DNA from: Gaeumannomyces sp. JS-464
Taxonomy: Eukaryota; Ascomycota; Sordariomycetes; Magnaporthales; Magnaporthaceae
Assembly: GCA_002197995.1 (NCBI GenBank)
Contig: NGZR01000001.1
Location: 2,728,001-2,792,000, forward strand
Reading direction: 5' to 3'
DNA length: 64,000 nucleotides
Positions within the stretch are counted from its first letter, which is position 1. Each line of letters opens with the position of its first letter. The notes beneath the pieces are model-generated. The model saw only the letters and a program-made list of their open reading frames with translations. It was not told where the DNA came from and ran no database searches. Position numbers and translations under genes: made by a program. This document shows, one piece after another, positions 1 through 12,086 of the stretch.

Positions 1-1337
1 GCCCGCGTTTCCTTATTCCGATGATGATTTACGTGATCTCCCGTCGATGTTCTACATACAGGCATGGTCGTTGGCGCCGCCAGCGCGGTTATGCCGAAAG
101 TCCGTCCCATCTTGCGTGGGATTCTTGGTCGCCGTCTCTGGAAGTGGGTGCCCTACGATGGGGACGGCGCGGATTGCTCGGCCGGCGCGTCCGAAGCCAG
201 AGCCCGCCGTTGATAACAGCCTGAATTTGCATCGTTGGCGCCTTTCTGTCACCCGCTAACGGCGTTTGGGTTCAGGTCCGGGCACCGGTCGGGCCTGCCA
301 ACCACCCCTCCATCTCTGCTTGAATCCCAGCGGGGTTGCTCGCCTTTTGTCAAACAGCCTGACAACCTGCCTTGTCCAACGCGATTACGGATGGCGCAAG
401 AGGCCGAGCGGGGAGGGCTGACCTTCCTCCTTCTCCTTGGATCGATCAGACTCCCGGAGCGTGGAAAAGGACTATCAGGAACACGGATGGAATAGCCGTA
501 CACCCTGCATCCGCCGCTGCCACTTCCCTTGCCCCCCAGCAGCAAACAAACTCGCTTAACTTATCCAGAGATGGGCACATACATGGGCCAGCGTGCATGT
601 GCCACTCTGCCCAGGCAATGTGCCTTGGGACCAGGATCCCATCGTATTGGACCGGCCTTGTCCTTCCCTCCTCCGCTACCAGACACATGGCACCATACCA
701 GGCCCAGCCCACTGGCAGCACACCCCCTGACCCTGCTGGCGGCCCCTCTTCCTCCCATCGGACCTACCTTGGGTGTCCGGAGGGGAAGAATGTGAGTTGG
801 TGGCCACAGATTTGGCGCCATTCTTGACCGTCTCGAAATACGGCACGGCAGTGGACGACGGCAATCCCTGACGCCCTTGGTGGGATGTTGGAGTGGGAGA
901 GGGCAGAGCTGCGCGGACAACTCTAAAGGGACTAGGGCTATCAGCTCTGGAGAGAGAAGCACCACTCACACCAAGTCTACAGATCATCTTCCTCTAGCCA
1001 GATCATAGCCCCACCTTCATCCCTTCTCTGTCCCTATATAACATCGTACCTGCACCACACTACCTCGTTCTCGTTGTCTCAGTGGCCCCAAGTCCCTTTT
1101 CTGGTCATTGCCTCTCGGTGTGTCGGCGGCTCTCCTGTCGTGTCCCTGGCCCCTGAGGTCTTCCCCCTTTCTTATACCCTTCGTTGCCCCCGCGGTCCCG
1201 GCGCAGACAAGGACCACGAGACCCCAAGCTTGGCTGCAGCCCAAGGAGTCTGGTATACCCAGCGCTTTCATCCCATACACGCTATCTTTCACACACCATA
1301 GACAAGTAGGCGCCGCTGCGCCACACCCGCCGCAGCC
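1..1337. other. Left-edge non-coding region / P450 upstream region
   Basis: No open frame here resembles a known protein; the small overlapping frames look like chance frames. The last 350 bases are pyrimidine-rich and hold a TATATAA box, so this is read as the promoter and 5' leader of the P450 gene. Confidence 0.6.
1035..1041 (+). promoter_or_regulatory. TATA-like box upstream of the P450 gene
   Basis: The heptamer TATATAA sits about 300 bases before the P450 start codon, in a CT-rich stretch typical of fungal promoters. It would imply a 5' leader of roughly 270 bases. It is supported only by motif and position. Confidence 0.4.
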
Positions 1338-3195
1338 ATGAGGGACGGCGTTATCCTCCTCCTCTACCTGGCGATACCGAGCCTGCTCTTCTCGGTGCTC
1401 AAGCAGATCATCGGATGGGGCAAGAAGAAGCAGCAGGTTCGGCGAGACCAAGTTCCCGGGCCCCAGGCAGTTCCCATCGTCGGGCGGATACACGACCTCC
1501 CGCGGTTCCAGCTCTGGCTCAAGTTCAAGGAGTGGGCCGACATCCACGGCCCCATCTACCAGACTCGCGCCGTCGACACCACCTTCGTCGTCATTTCGGA
1601 CGAGAAGATCGCCGAGGAGCTGCTCGTCAAGCGCGGGCACATCTACTCTGGCCGTCCGCAGATCCGCTCGCTCATCGGGCACAAAGAGGGCATTGGCTAT
1701 GTCGCTCTGATGGACAGGCATGGTGAGCATAGCCCCTTTTTTTCCTCAACAAGTTCCCTTCCATTCGCATTGGGACCTGTCTGCATATGCCGGTTCAGCA
1801 CTGACCTCGGCCCGATCTCTCGTCTTCAGACCACTGGCAACGCCAGCGCAAATGGGTGCACGCCGCCATGGCCGAGGCCTACCGCAACCACTTCTACGGT
1901 CACGTTGAGGCTGAGACGACCAAGTACCTGGCCATGCTGCTGGCGGACCCGTCCCGCTTCTACTGCTACACGCGCGAGCACTGCGGCCGCATCATGAGCC
2001 GGCTCGCCTGGGACCAGGCGCAGCAGGGCGCCAAGAACGGCATGTCGGCCGACACGACGCTGCACTGCATGTCCGTGTCGGGCCCCATCACCAACACGGT
2101 CGCGCCGCTCTGGTTCCTGCCCTGGAAGGTCAACCCGTGGAAGCAGTTCGAGGTCAAGCGCGAGGCCGAGCAGCGCGCCTGGTGGCTGGACAACTACGAC
2201 ATCTCCAAGAGGCGCTTCCTGGCCGGCGACCTGCCCAAGGAACGTGGGCGTACCGCTACATGGAGCAAGTCCGGGCCGGCGGCAACGAGATGCTGGTGCA
2301 GGACCGCGAGGAGGAGCTGTTCGCCAGCTGCATGATTGGCTTCTTCAACCTCGTCGGCGTCGTCACCATCGCGGGCCCGCTCAAGTTCTTCCTCATGTCA
2401 ATGGCGCTGTTCCCCGAGTGGCAGAAGAAGGCGCAGGCCGAGATCGACAGGGTGTGTGGCGACGAGATGCCCACGCTGGCCAACTTTGCCGACCTGCCTA
2501 CTGTTCGGGCCATCCTGAAGGAGGTTGTTAGGTGGAGGTCTGGTGTGCCTCTGGGTAAGCATATCCGCCTTTCGTGTCCATGTTGTGGTTAATGCCCCGA
2601 TACTAACGAGTGATCCCCTCCAGGTGTGCCTCACCAAGCCGAGAAGGACGACGTCTACCGCGGAGTTACCATCAAGAAGGGTACCATTGTCCTCGCATGC
2701 GAGTGGTAAGCTGCCGCCCCATTCCTATCGAGTCGAACCCCAACCCCCAACCGCATGCTAACCCACCCTCTCACAAACAGGAGCATCAACCGCGTCCCAG
2801 AACGCTACCCGGACCCGGAGAACTTCCGTCCCGAGCGCTACCTCGAGCCCGGCTGGCCGTCGTACCAGGAGCCGCTGACCAAGTACCCCAACTTCCGGGA
2901 CGGATACGGCATGCACTCGTTCGGCTGGGGCCGCCGCACGTGCCTGGGGCAGAACATTGTCGACGACGAGATGTTCGTCTTCGCCGCCGCCGTCCTCTGG
3001 GGCTTCAACATGGCGCAGAAGATCGACCAGCGCACCGGCGAGCCCATCCCGATCGACACGCAGGCCACTAACAGCCACGTCATCCTGGAGCCCGACCCGT
3101 GGCAGATGACCTTTGCTCCCCGGAGCGAGGAGCGCGCGGCCAAGATTATGCACAACTACGAGAAGGTTCGGCCGACGCTCAAGGTTGTGGACTAG
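1338..3195 (+). CDS. Cytochrome P450 monooxygenase (four exons, one internal frameshift)
   Basis: This is a microsomal heme-thiolate monooxygenase, expected in the ER membrane with an NADPH-P450 reductase partner. Exons are 1338-1722, 1830-2554, 2624-2705 and 2781-3195; the introns have GT..AG ends and a TACTAAC branch site lies at 2601. The spliced product is about 535 aa, normal for the family. An N-terminal hydrophobic anchor (residues 5-23) precedes the proline-rich hinge PGPQAVPIVG. The K-helix ExxR is EVVR (near 2520), followed by FRPERY and the heme-binding loop FGWGRRTCLG near 2919-2948, whose Cys is the axial ligand. In exon 2 the frame slips by one base at about 2240-2248, after DLPK and before WAYRYMEQ, so as written the protein truncates before the heme loop. 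The frames on both sides are clean, pointing to a 1-nt deletion or sequence error. General similarity is to the fungal P450s annotated as O-methylsterigmatocystin-oxidoreductase-like; the substrate is unknown and no biosynthetic partner is adjacent. Confidence 0.93.
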
Positions 3196-3820
3196 GCAGG
3201 TATCGATTGGTATAGATGCCGCTAGACTGGGGCTGGGACTGGGACTGCTGCATGGGCGTAGCCCAAACAATGCTTTTCAGCACCAGATCTCGTTTTTTTT
3301 TCGTCGTTTGATGCTTTAAGGGTGATGTGGCGATGGGAATGGTTATTGGGTCCTTAGCTAGGGAAAGGTTATATGCAGCGACGCGGAGGTTTTTCTCCGT
3401 CTGGGAGAGGACCCATGGAATGCGGTTACGTTTTACAGCGAGGATGGAGTTAGGGTACCATTGATCAACGAAAATATATGAATAATGTCCTACTCACGGA
3501 TCTATACGGTATCATGGCTAGCACAATCCCAGCCGTGGGCCGAGATATATCGAGCCTTGGACAAGGGCGTAGATCGAAGTCTGCTGCTGCGGGCTTGCGC
3601 CAACCCTGGGCGACCGAGTCCGTTCACATCGGTACCGCGGCCCGCATTCTGGGGGGTGGACAGCCCCTTGGCAAAGCGGGCGTCTCCGATACGGCTTCGG
3701 ACGTTACCCCTACCTCCCCGTCCCCCGCACGCGCTCGCACACGTCCAAATCTGCCTGCTACGGGAGCTTCGCTGCATAAAAAAAAACGATTGAACCCATA
3801 CCTGGGTGCGCACTTGCAGA
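3196..3820. other. Intergenic: P450 3' end / HET promoter
   Basis: About 0.6 kb between two same-strand genes. It contains a T8 tract (near 3294) and an A8 tract (near 3779), and no convincing gene or RNA. Confidence 0.5.
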
Positions 3821-5974
3821 ATGAGGTTGATCAACACCAGGACGCTTCGGATACAGGAGTTCCTAGGTAGCAGGATTCCGCCCTACGCCATCTTCTCGCA
3901 CGCCTGGCGCACAGAAGAGGTTTCCTTCCAGGACTTCAACGGCCCCGGCAGGGAGCAGCTCAGGGGGTTCGCCAAAATCGAGGCGGCCTGTCGTCGGGCC
4001 CGCGCGCGGGGCCTGGAGTTTGCCTGGGTCGACACGTGCTGCATCGACAAGACGAGCAGCACCGAGTTGAGTGAGGCCATCAACTCTATGTTCACGTGGT
4101 ACCGCGACGCCGCCGTGTGTTTTGCTTTGCTTGACGACGTTGCCGCTGGGCACGCGGGGCCCACGATCCCTAACGGAGGCGGCTCAAGCAGCAGCAGCAG
4201 CAGAGGAGCTCAAGGGCGGGGGACGATGCAGCCGGCTGTCAACCCCGCCGCGTCCGCAGGGACAGTGGGGTTCGGCCACAGCCGCTGGTTCACGCGAGGC
4301 TGGACATTGCAGGAACTCATCGCGCCACGTGACCTCGAGTTCTACGACCGCGGCTGGACCAAGATCGGGGGAAAGGGGAAGCTGGCTACCCATCTGGCGG
4401 CCATCACGGGCATCGAAACCTCGGCACTCGAGGGCGAGCCGCTCAGAGGGGTGAGCGTGGGGCGGCGCATGAGCTGGGCTGCCGAACGGCGGACGAGCCG
4501 CGAGGAGGATGTTGCCTACAGCCTCCTGGGCATCTTTGGCGTCAACATGACTCTCCTGTATGGAGAAGGGGCGCGTAGCGCTTTCAGGCGCCTGCAGGAA
4601 AAGATACTCGCGCGGTCAGACGACCACACCATTTTCGCGTGGCGCGCGCCGGCAAAAGAGGCAAGACAGAGCCCGGCGTCTGGGCTCCTCGCCACGACGC
4701 CCTGCCAGTTCAGCCACTTTGTCAATCACCGTCCCGGCGGCGACAAAGGTCAGGTGGCAGGGGACGCTGAGGAGCCGAACGGCGATACTCTGGAGGCCGC
4801 TCTGAAGAGTACCGTCCCCCTAAATGGAATTCCCAGTGTGTGGGAGGACTGGCCGCCAGCGAAGACCACTTTGGGCAGGGCCGTCCGGGTATGGGACGAA
4901 TCGGGCCAGGACCCCATCACCCTGACAAACAGGGGGATCAGGATGACGGCGAAGGTGCTTGACGTAGCGCCGTGGTCCAGGCACGAACTCCTGGTGCTGG
5001 TGTTAAACTGCTCGCCCGGCTTGGGCCGCCTCCTCATGACGGGGATATACATACGGCGCTAGACGGGGGACCAGTACGCGCGCGTAAAGCCGGAGGAGCT
5101 GGTCGCCGTGGGCATGCACAAAGATGCCCTCGGGAAGCTTACCTTGCATCTCGTCAAGTCCACCGAAGACGTGCTGGGTCACAGGTACGTCAGGCCGTGG
5201 ACAAGCACCCAGAAAATCGCTCAGGAAATGCGGCACGGGAGCAAGATTTTGAGGATGCTCCTGCAAGGGGAGGGCGCAAAGACAGTGAAGGAGCGGTACG
5301 AGAACGCCTTCCACATGACGGCAGACTCGTTCGACCCCCAGCCCATGGAGGTAGCGGGGGGTTCCCCGTTTGGTGGTTTTTACCTGCAAGCTATCTTCAT
5401 GGGGGACACCAATGGCCAGTTCCGGCTCTTCCGGTTCGAGGCCGACGACCGCGACCTGGTGATCAAGAACCACGGCGGGTTCCGCGCGGTGCTCGTGTTC
5501 TCGTCGTGGGCTCGCCATTCCCGGCTGCTCCTTGTCATGCTGGCCACTGACAGCGAAGCAACAGCGGAGCAAGACGGCGCGCCGCAACAGACCCTATCCT
5601 TCGGCGTCGCAACCGGACCCGTCGCGGACCCGGCCGCGCTCAACCCTGGACAGCTGGTTTCAGAAGCAACGCCTGTTGACAGGCAGCTTGGGTCGTACGC
5701 GGCAAAGGCGGAGGTGGCTCCGAATCTCGATGTCGAGGTGACAATCCTCACGCGGCAGGAGGTGATGGGACAGAACCTCCAACGAATTCAAGTGACGGGG
5801 CCATGGCCAAGCCCGTGGAAGGCTGTTCGTCACGTTGAGCTTTTCTTGGCGTTCCTGATAATATATTTAAGACTGACATACACTATCAGTGGAAAGCTCT
5901 TGATCGGGTCCGCCTTTGTGTTCATCGCCCTTTGTATTCTGGAGCTGTTTCCTTGGGAAGGCTCGGAGCTCTAG
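3821..5974 (+). CDS. HET-domain (heterokaryon incompatibility) protein 1, interrupted by one in-frame stop
   Basis: HET proteins act in fungal allorecognition and regulated cell death. The start was chosen at 3821 because MRLINTRTL is the usual opening of this family. The HET domain (about residues 20-190) shows YAIFSHAWR, the core WVDTCCIDKTSS with SEAINSMFTWY, and SRWFTRGWTLQELIAP. A Ser run at 4186-4204 is a low-complexity insertion within the domain. The downstream DVAYSLLGIFGVNM block is also typical. At 5060-5062 the frame meets a single TAG, then continues in the same frame (TGDQYARV onward) for 304 more codons, ending in two hydrophobic segments near 5840-5950 that may anchor it to a membrane. 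The full length would be about 717 codons. The stop could be a real nonsense change, which would leave a HET domain without its C-terminal part, or a base error. Confidence 0.85.
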
Positions 5975-7684
5975 TTCTATTCTCACGCATAGCGCCTGTT
6001 GAGACGAAAATCAGACTTGGATATCTAATATTGGACAAATATATTAAAACTTGACCCCTTGGTAGTGTCCCTTGTCAATCCCCGAAGCCTCGTGGCCCGC
6101 CAGGCTTGCAAATTCCACCCTCTTGTTGGTGTCCGCAGGCTTTCTCGTACCCTCTTGGTGGCGAGCGAGGCTTTTTGTGCAAACGTCGTTGATCTTGATG
6201 CTTTGCGTTCGGGATCGGGGAACGTGCCGGGAACGAAGGAGATCGGGATGAGGGGGATCGGGATGCTTCTTACGGCCAAAAGAAGCATGAATAATGGAAT
6301 AGACTCCGTGTTACTTATCTACAAAGGATTCTTGGCTGCTTGCCAGCCACCCGGATGATACCCAGTGTTGTTTGCGCCCTTGGCTTTGTGAGATTTTCGG
6401 ATCGTCGGTAGGCTTCCGTCGTTGCTGATCCTGATGGAGATTCGGGGGTAGCATGGATGGTGCTTCCAATCTGGCCAGCCGTGGTTCAGGGGCAACCCCT
6501 GAGATCCTAGCTCCATGAAAGTGCGCAGCGACGGATAGAATGACGTCCAGCTTCTGCTCCGTCGACACTGGGTCACCATTGTACGCAGCCATCTTTCTCA
6601 CCTGGGCGCAACAGTATTCAAGGTGTTTCCGCAGACCTCAAAGTTGGAATAACTGGGAATTTCGCGGACAAATCCGTGTAAGGCCGACCTGTGGCCCGAC
6701 TCGATTGCCTCCTTTTACGTGATCGATAAACTTCTTAGGAATTTTCTACGACTGGGCCTAGACCACCAGCCATCTACCAACTACCGACAGGGCCGGGCGC
6801 AGCTATAGAGCTTCTCGGTCATCATCACTCGCTAACAGAAAGGAAAAGAAATCACTCCGTCGGTAGATAGAAGCCTGTGTTGATGCACGGCGGAGTCATG
6901 GGGCGCGATTGGGTTTTCGTGGGCGTCCGCGTCCCCGTGCGACGGAACCTTATTTTGACGGGGGCGGTCTCTTGGTTTGAAGCAGGTTGGCCTGCTTATC
7001 CTGCAAGCTGGGCCACGTCGATGGATGATTGTTCGGGAAGATGGATGGTGTTACGCCATTATCAGCATAGGAGGCCTAGCCAGGGGAAAAGAACGCTGCC
7101 AAGAGACCGCCTTCTTGGAAAATCTATGTAGGCCCATCGTCCAACGTCCTCTTCCTAGAGTGGTGATCGCCCCATCACTCTGCCCAGGGTTAGACCTTCC
7201 TCTGCTCCGATTTGGGTTCCTTCCGCGACCGGTTGCGTCGCTTGGAAACACGCCCAATCTTTTGCCTTTTGCTTTCTGTGCCAATCGGTTCGCCTTCCTT
7301 CCCAGCTGCCTTCCTCCTCAATTTTGCTCCCTATGAGATATCTCTTCCTCCGAACCCGCGCCCTGACAGGTCAAAGCGCACAACGGCGCCCCGAACTCCC
7401 AGAAGTCTTGGTCAAAGTTCTTTATATTGACTGCCCTCCACCTATCTTTGCGGACCTTCTCTCCTCGTCCGATCTCACTTGCCGTCGTGTCTGTCCGTGC
7501 GGTTTAACTCGCAGACGTCGCGTCTCAGTTCTTGCACCTTTGACGACATCCACTTGCTGCCCGCTGCTCGGACCGGCCCCTGCATACGGCAGCGCTTAAA
7601 GATCACAGGCCTCCTGCCGCCTTCTCGGTCTTCAAGACCCAGTCGCCAGCTGCCACCAGAGCGCGGGTCCAGAATCTACACGCC
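5975..7684. other. Intergenic region, 1.7 kb
   Basis: No gene is recognisable on either strand. From about 7130 the sequence becomes CT-rich with a TTATAT motif near 7422, consistent with the promoter and leader of the glycosyltransferase gene downstream. Confidence 0.5.
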
Positions 7685-9358
7685 ATGGGCACCAAAATAT
7701 CACCACTCGTGTACCGCTTTCTCAACATGCGAAACTCATTTGGCAGAGCAATCGCGCTTGCAGCTATTTCTTTGATACTGATAGCGCTATCGTTACGCTC
7801 GAGCTCGACCGACCTCCGAAGAGCTGTTCTCATCACCACCAATAGCTTCCGACACCATGGACAGCAAAGGCCGCTGCCAAGCACACCGATATTGCCTTCA
7901 GCAGGGCGGCTGAACTCGACCGAACAAACTGGAGGCGCCAGATTTGATGCCGATACAATGGGTTGCGAGGACGACTTTGCCCATCTGCGCAAGCTGCAGC
8001 AACGCTACGGCTTGCAACCCAAGTTCGAGTACTACAAGCGCCACGTCCAGATTTCTCGCCAGAATATCGATCGCGAGGCCATGACTGAAGTCGACGACAA
8101 GTTCCTGGCGGGCGAGTTCCGCCTTGTGGATACAGAAACCCGTACGGCCTCGGATACCCCCTGCCCCGGCCCCGAGCCGCTCCACGTCCCCGTTACTAGC
8201 TCGCCCTTCCCGTCCACCGCGAACCTGTCCGACTTCCTCTTCGGCGTCTCGACGACGTACCAGCGCTTCAGCGGCCCGCACACAAGCTCCGTCGACGAGT
8301 GGGCCTACTGGCTAACCGACTCTCGCGGGCGCTCCAACGGCGGCAAGCTGCTGCTCCTGCTCATCGACGCGTCGTGGCTCGAGCTGCGCGCCGCGCGAAA
8401 CAGGTTGGCGTCGGCTGGGATCGACGCCGACGTGCAGCGCTCCGACTCCAAGGACCCTATGGCGGCCCGCTACCTGTCCCTCATCCCCGCTATGTACAGC
8501 CACCCGGCCCGGATGACACGCAGGTGGCTCGTGACGTGCGACGACGACACCTTCTTCCCCTCGCCCCACGCCCTGGCCGCGCGCATGGCGCGCTTCGACG
8601 CCTCGCGGCCCGTGTACGCCGGCACGCTGTCCGAGGACGTCAACAACGTCGACCGACACGGGGCGCAGGCGTTCGGCGGCGCCGGCGTGTTCCTGTCGGT
8701 CCCGCTCGCGGCCGAGATCGCCGCCGTGTACGACAGCTGCCGAACGGACGGCAAGATCGCCGAGGCCGACAGCGGCTGGGGCCCGCAGGGCGACATACTG
8801 CTGCGCAAGTGCATCTACGAAAACACCCAGGTCCGCCTGTCCATGGTGCCCGAGCTCTGGCAGCTCGACCTGATGGGCGACCCGTCGGGCTTTTACGAGT
8901 CGTCGGGCATCAAGCCCTTGTCGCTGCACCACTACCGCGGCGGGATGTGGCACATCGGATACCCGCTGGCGTACACGCGGCTCGCGCACCTGTGCGGCGA
9001 GGACTGCACGCTGCAGAGGTTTCGGACCAAGGATGGGTTTGTGATTTCGGTGGGGTTTAGTGTGGCGCAATACCCCCTGGGCATGGACGACTTGGACATG
9101 GACCAGATGGAGCGCACGTTCAGGCCAGCGCCTGAGGACAAAGGGTGGAATTTGGACTTTGCGCTGGGCACGCAGCGCAGGAACCTCGCGCACACGGGGC
9201 GCAAGACCTCGTGGGACCTGCAGGAGAGTACGCTGAGGCCAGATGGGAGTGTGTCACAGGTGTATGTCCGCAAGGCCGAGGACGCGAGGTGGGTAGACGG
9301 GGAGGGCAACCAGATGAGCGGCAATGATGGTGTTGTTGAGCTGGTGTGGATTTTATGA
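7685..9358 (+). CDS. Fringe/GT31-like glycosyltransferase, type II membrane protein
   Basis: A single intact exon of 557 codons. The N-terminus has a short cytoplasmic stretch and one hydrophobic anchor (about residues 20-38, AIALAAISLILIALSL), as expected for a Golgi type II glycosyltransferase. A stem region follows. The catalytic part begins near residue 220 (GKLLLLLIDASW) and contains the metal- and sugar-nucleotide-binding DDD motif in LVTCDDDTFFPSP (about residues 283-290), then YAGTLSEDVNN and the AFGGAGVFLS loop typical of Fringe-like folds, and later GWGPQGDILLRKC. These are family hallmarks; the acceptor and sugar donor cannot be read from sequence. A downstream ATG at 7730 (MRNSFG) is an alternative start. 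It is one of the few long genes in the window with no frame defect. Confidence 0.88.
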   Translation: MGTKISPLVYRFLNMRNSFGRAIALAAISLILIALSLRSSSTDLRRAVLITTNSFRHHGQQRPLPSTPILPSAGRLNSTEQTGGARFDADTMGCEDDFAHLRKLQQRYGLQPKFEYYKRHVQISRQNIDREAMTEVDDKFLAGEFRLVDTETRTASDTPCPGPEPLHVPVTSSPFPSTANLSDFLFGVSTTYQRFSGPHTSSVDEWAYWLTDSRGRSNGGKLLLLLIDASWLELRAARNRLASAGIDADVQRSDSKDPMAARYLSLIPAMYSHPARMTRRWLVTCDDDTFFPSPHALAARMARFDASRPVYAGTLSEDVNNVDRHGAQAFGGAGVFLSVPLAAEIAAVYDSCRTDGKIAEADSGWGPQGDILLRKCIYENTQVRLSMVPELWQLDLMGDPSGFYESSGIKPLSLHHYRGGMWHIGYPLAYTRLAHLCGEDCTLQRFRTKDGFVISVGFSVAQYPLGMDDLDMDQMERTFRPAPEDKGWNLDFALGTQRRNLAHTGRKTSWDLQESTLRPDGSVSQVYVRKAEDARWVDGEGNQMSGNDGVVELVWIL

Positions 9359-10020
9359 TCATGGGCATTGACATTGAGATGTTACTTTCCGCCTTCTATA
9401 TGGCGCCTACGTTCCTATAGGTTAACCACAAAATTATCCGCCTCTAAACCAACTCGAAGCAGTACGTGACCGGCTACAGAGACCAGTAGGTGGTCACGTT
9501 AACTGAAACGCGAATGTCGAAAGGGAACAGGGGACTTGCCGGATGGCACCATAAATTTCGACAAAGATAGAGACCGTACAAAGGCAAATAGGAGAAACAA
9601 AGACAAAAAAGCAGTCACAAGGTAAAAAAAGAGAAGAGTAAAGCCAGAAAGGAACAGGGACACAAAAAGCAAAAGAACAAGGTAATCACCTCTATATGCT
9701 AGGTTGACAGTGCATTGGCTCCGCCGACTTTTACAAATAAGCTCAACTGCACGCTTCAGTCAGAATAGCAAAAGGAGAAGGAGGGAAGACGATGCACATT
9801 TTGTTAATCCGCCGGTGGCGCTGGCGGTCGGCTAATCGTCTTTGTTGTGACAGAGCTTGTTAGCGTTGGAAGCGCACCACAGAAGGCTTGTCTTTCTAGC
9901 CTCTGGTATCATCACGCCGACCGGGCCATACCAAGAACGTCGGGGCCTGGCCGATTGAGGAGAGCGTAGCATATAAACGGTAGTCGCATAGGGGTACCAT
10001 TCACAATAAAGGAGCTGTGC
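9359..10020. other. Intergenic between convergent genes
   Basis: A-rich stretch (about 9560-9680) with no gene-like frame. It lies between the 3' ends of the glycosyltransferase (plus) and the multi-exon gene (minus), so it probably holds both 3' UTRs. Confidence 0.5.
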
Positions 10021-12086
10021 TTAGAAAGGCATACCTCGCAGCACTTCCAAAAATCGTTCAGCCGAGGGTTCGTCCGGAAAGTCGATTACTCGACCTTGGG
10101 GGGCCGGGCTGTTACCGGACAAGCGCTCAACCATGCCTTTCATGAACACACGTGTTGCCGTGGTGTTGTAGAGTCCAGCAAATCTCTGCCATGAGTCGGC
10201 ATAAACTTGAACAACCAGTTAGCTGACTTCAAGGCCCAGTGAGTTCAGATATAAGCATGGCCTGAGAGGGACGGAACGCACCACACGTTGCCCAGAGCGG
10301 AAATTCCACCCCGTTGAGTTGCGACACATATACTCGAAAGCCGTTGGAAACCTCGTCCTTGTATATAGCAATCCAAGCCGGGTGATTGAGAAAGCGGCAT
10401 TGGCTAAGCGGAGGCGGTGTCAGAAGGGTTAAATTCATGCATTACTCTGGGCGGAGGATGGGTCTCCTCACCTTTCAAAGACCAATGTCTCCAGCGCGAG
10501 AACCACATCTTCAGCGTCTAGGGTCGATGATTGGAGTCTTGGTAGATCGGCCGGTGCCATATCATAGAAGGACGAGTTCAATGAGAGAAAGGCGAAATGG
10601 AACAAAACCAGATCTGTGATTTCACGTGGTTAGCAGCCTCCTAACCGCCCAAACAAGTTGCCGTTTATCATGGCGGGCAAACGCTCCGCGAGTCTCGGCG
10701 GACTCACCTTCATATGACTCGAAGTATAATTCCGCCCACAAAAACCAGTCGGCCGCCCTTCGTAGCTGAACGCCGTTGAAGGCGTGTCTACGGATCGCAA
10801 GAGCTCGCGCATCGTACGACGAGAGATAGTACGTGTGAAGGCGGGTTTGGCGGCAGACTAATAAATAACTGTTGAGGGCGGAGGACCAGAGAGCGGTAAG
10901 GGATAGCTGGTTGAAATTGAAAAGCCTAGTGTAATATTGATCATCAATCTCTGCCGTGAAATTGAGCATTGAAACTCGGATACGAACGGCAGGGGCACTG
11001 TATCCTATGTTGGTATCCTTCCGCGTGATTGACTACTTACTTTCGGAAAACGATTTGATAGCTGCCGTTGGCTGAAAGGCTAAGAGGGAGCTCATAAGGC
11101 CCATGCATGCTGGAGCTAAGTTAGGTTATTATGGATCAGCCGCGTATTCCCAGCTCGCTGCGTTCCCTCCCAATATCGGACCATGAGACTAACCTCATTT
11201 GTCGATCCTCGAGCACTTCAGTCTTAACAACGCATGATTCTGAGAATGCCCTCATATCAGGAAGTTGCGCCAAACTGGACCCGGCAGGAATTTTCTGCCG
11301 ATCGATATCAGACAGCAGTCAGAAGTTGCGGTCGACCGACAAGCAAGCGGGCGCGGTTCGAATCACAAACCTTGGGTCGGTTCATCCCCATGATCCGGTC
11401 AATATCTTCAGGTTCCGGCCTTTTCCATGAAGGTGGGCGAGCATCCGGGTAGTCTGTATGTGGTAACTTCAGCTGACTAGATCGTCACTGGAACATAAAA
11501 AAAACGCCAGGTGTCTACTACTTACTGGCGCGTATCGCCTCGGCCGATCGAGAAAGACTCTCGAGGTTAAAGGTTGACCCGCTTCTAAAGGTTAACACAA
11601 TATTATCACCCAACTCCCTGGGCAGACTTACTCTGTGAGCATGAGCTGCAGTTGCTCAACAACCAACATGTGGGGGCCGCCGTGGTGATACGTATAGGCG
11701 GAGGTATGGGGGTCGCGGAAAGGCATGAGCGAAAGCCCCATGCTCGTCGCTAATTCTTCCAACATTGTAAGCTTCCCCGACACATGAATCGCTTTGATGT
11801 CCGCAACCCTGCTCATCCGAGCTATAGAGTCGAAGATGCGTGGCCGGATAAGAGATAGGTAGTAGTAGATCACAGACTGTGCGTCTGGCCGGCAAATGGT
11901 GTAGTCAAGGGCACGTAGAAAGATGTCCCGGACATCTTGAAGCCAGTGACGGCATACGGTGGCTTTCGGGCCGTCGTAATCTAAAACCTTGGAATAAATG
12001 CCCTCAACATCCGCCGCCAGGCTGAAGTAGGCGGCGTTCAACGAATCAGAGCTGTCATCCAAGGACCCAATAGGCTCATCTTGGGG
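10021..12086 (-). CDS. Uncharacterised protein in nine exons; probable C-terminal half of the adjacent C2H2/ankyrin gene
   Basis: I do not recognise this protein. Reading the minus strand, exons are about 12086-11632, 11584-11526, 11453-11371, 11294-11194, 11115-11041, 10997-10708, 10613-10472, 10403-10282 and 10205-10021. All eight introns (about 47-95 nt) have GT..AG ends and every junction keeps one open frame, ending at a TAA, which makes the model strong despite the short exons. The product (about 500 aa) is rich in Leu, Phe, Tyr and Trp, with no signal peptide or clear membrane helix. The first exon has no ATG; its frame opens immediately after the C5 run where the upstream ankyrin frame ends. 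One extra C there would fuse the two into a single protein of about 1,430 aa. I favour that model, but a separate gene with an unseen first exon is possible. Confidence 0.72.

Noticed and set aside
1338..3195. P450 as a member of the polyketide cluster
   Set aside because: It is about 48 kb away with many unrelated genes and a transposon between; no evidence of linkage.
11350..11370. tRNA-like B box (GGTTCGAATC)
   Set aside because: No A box upstream and no acceptor stem; it lies in an intron of the nine-exon gene.
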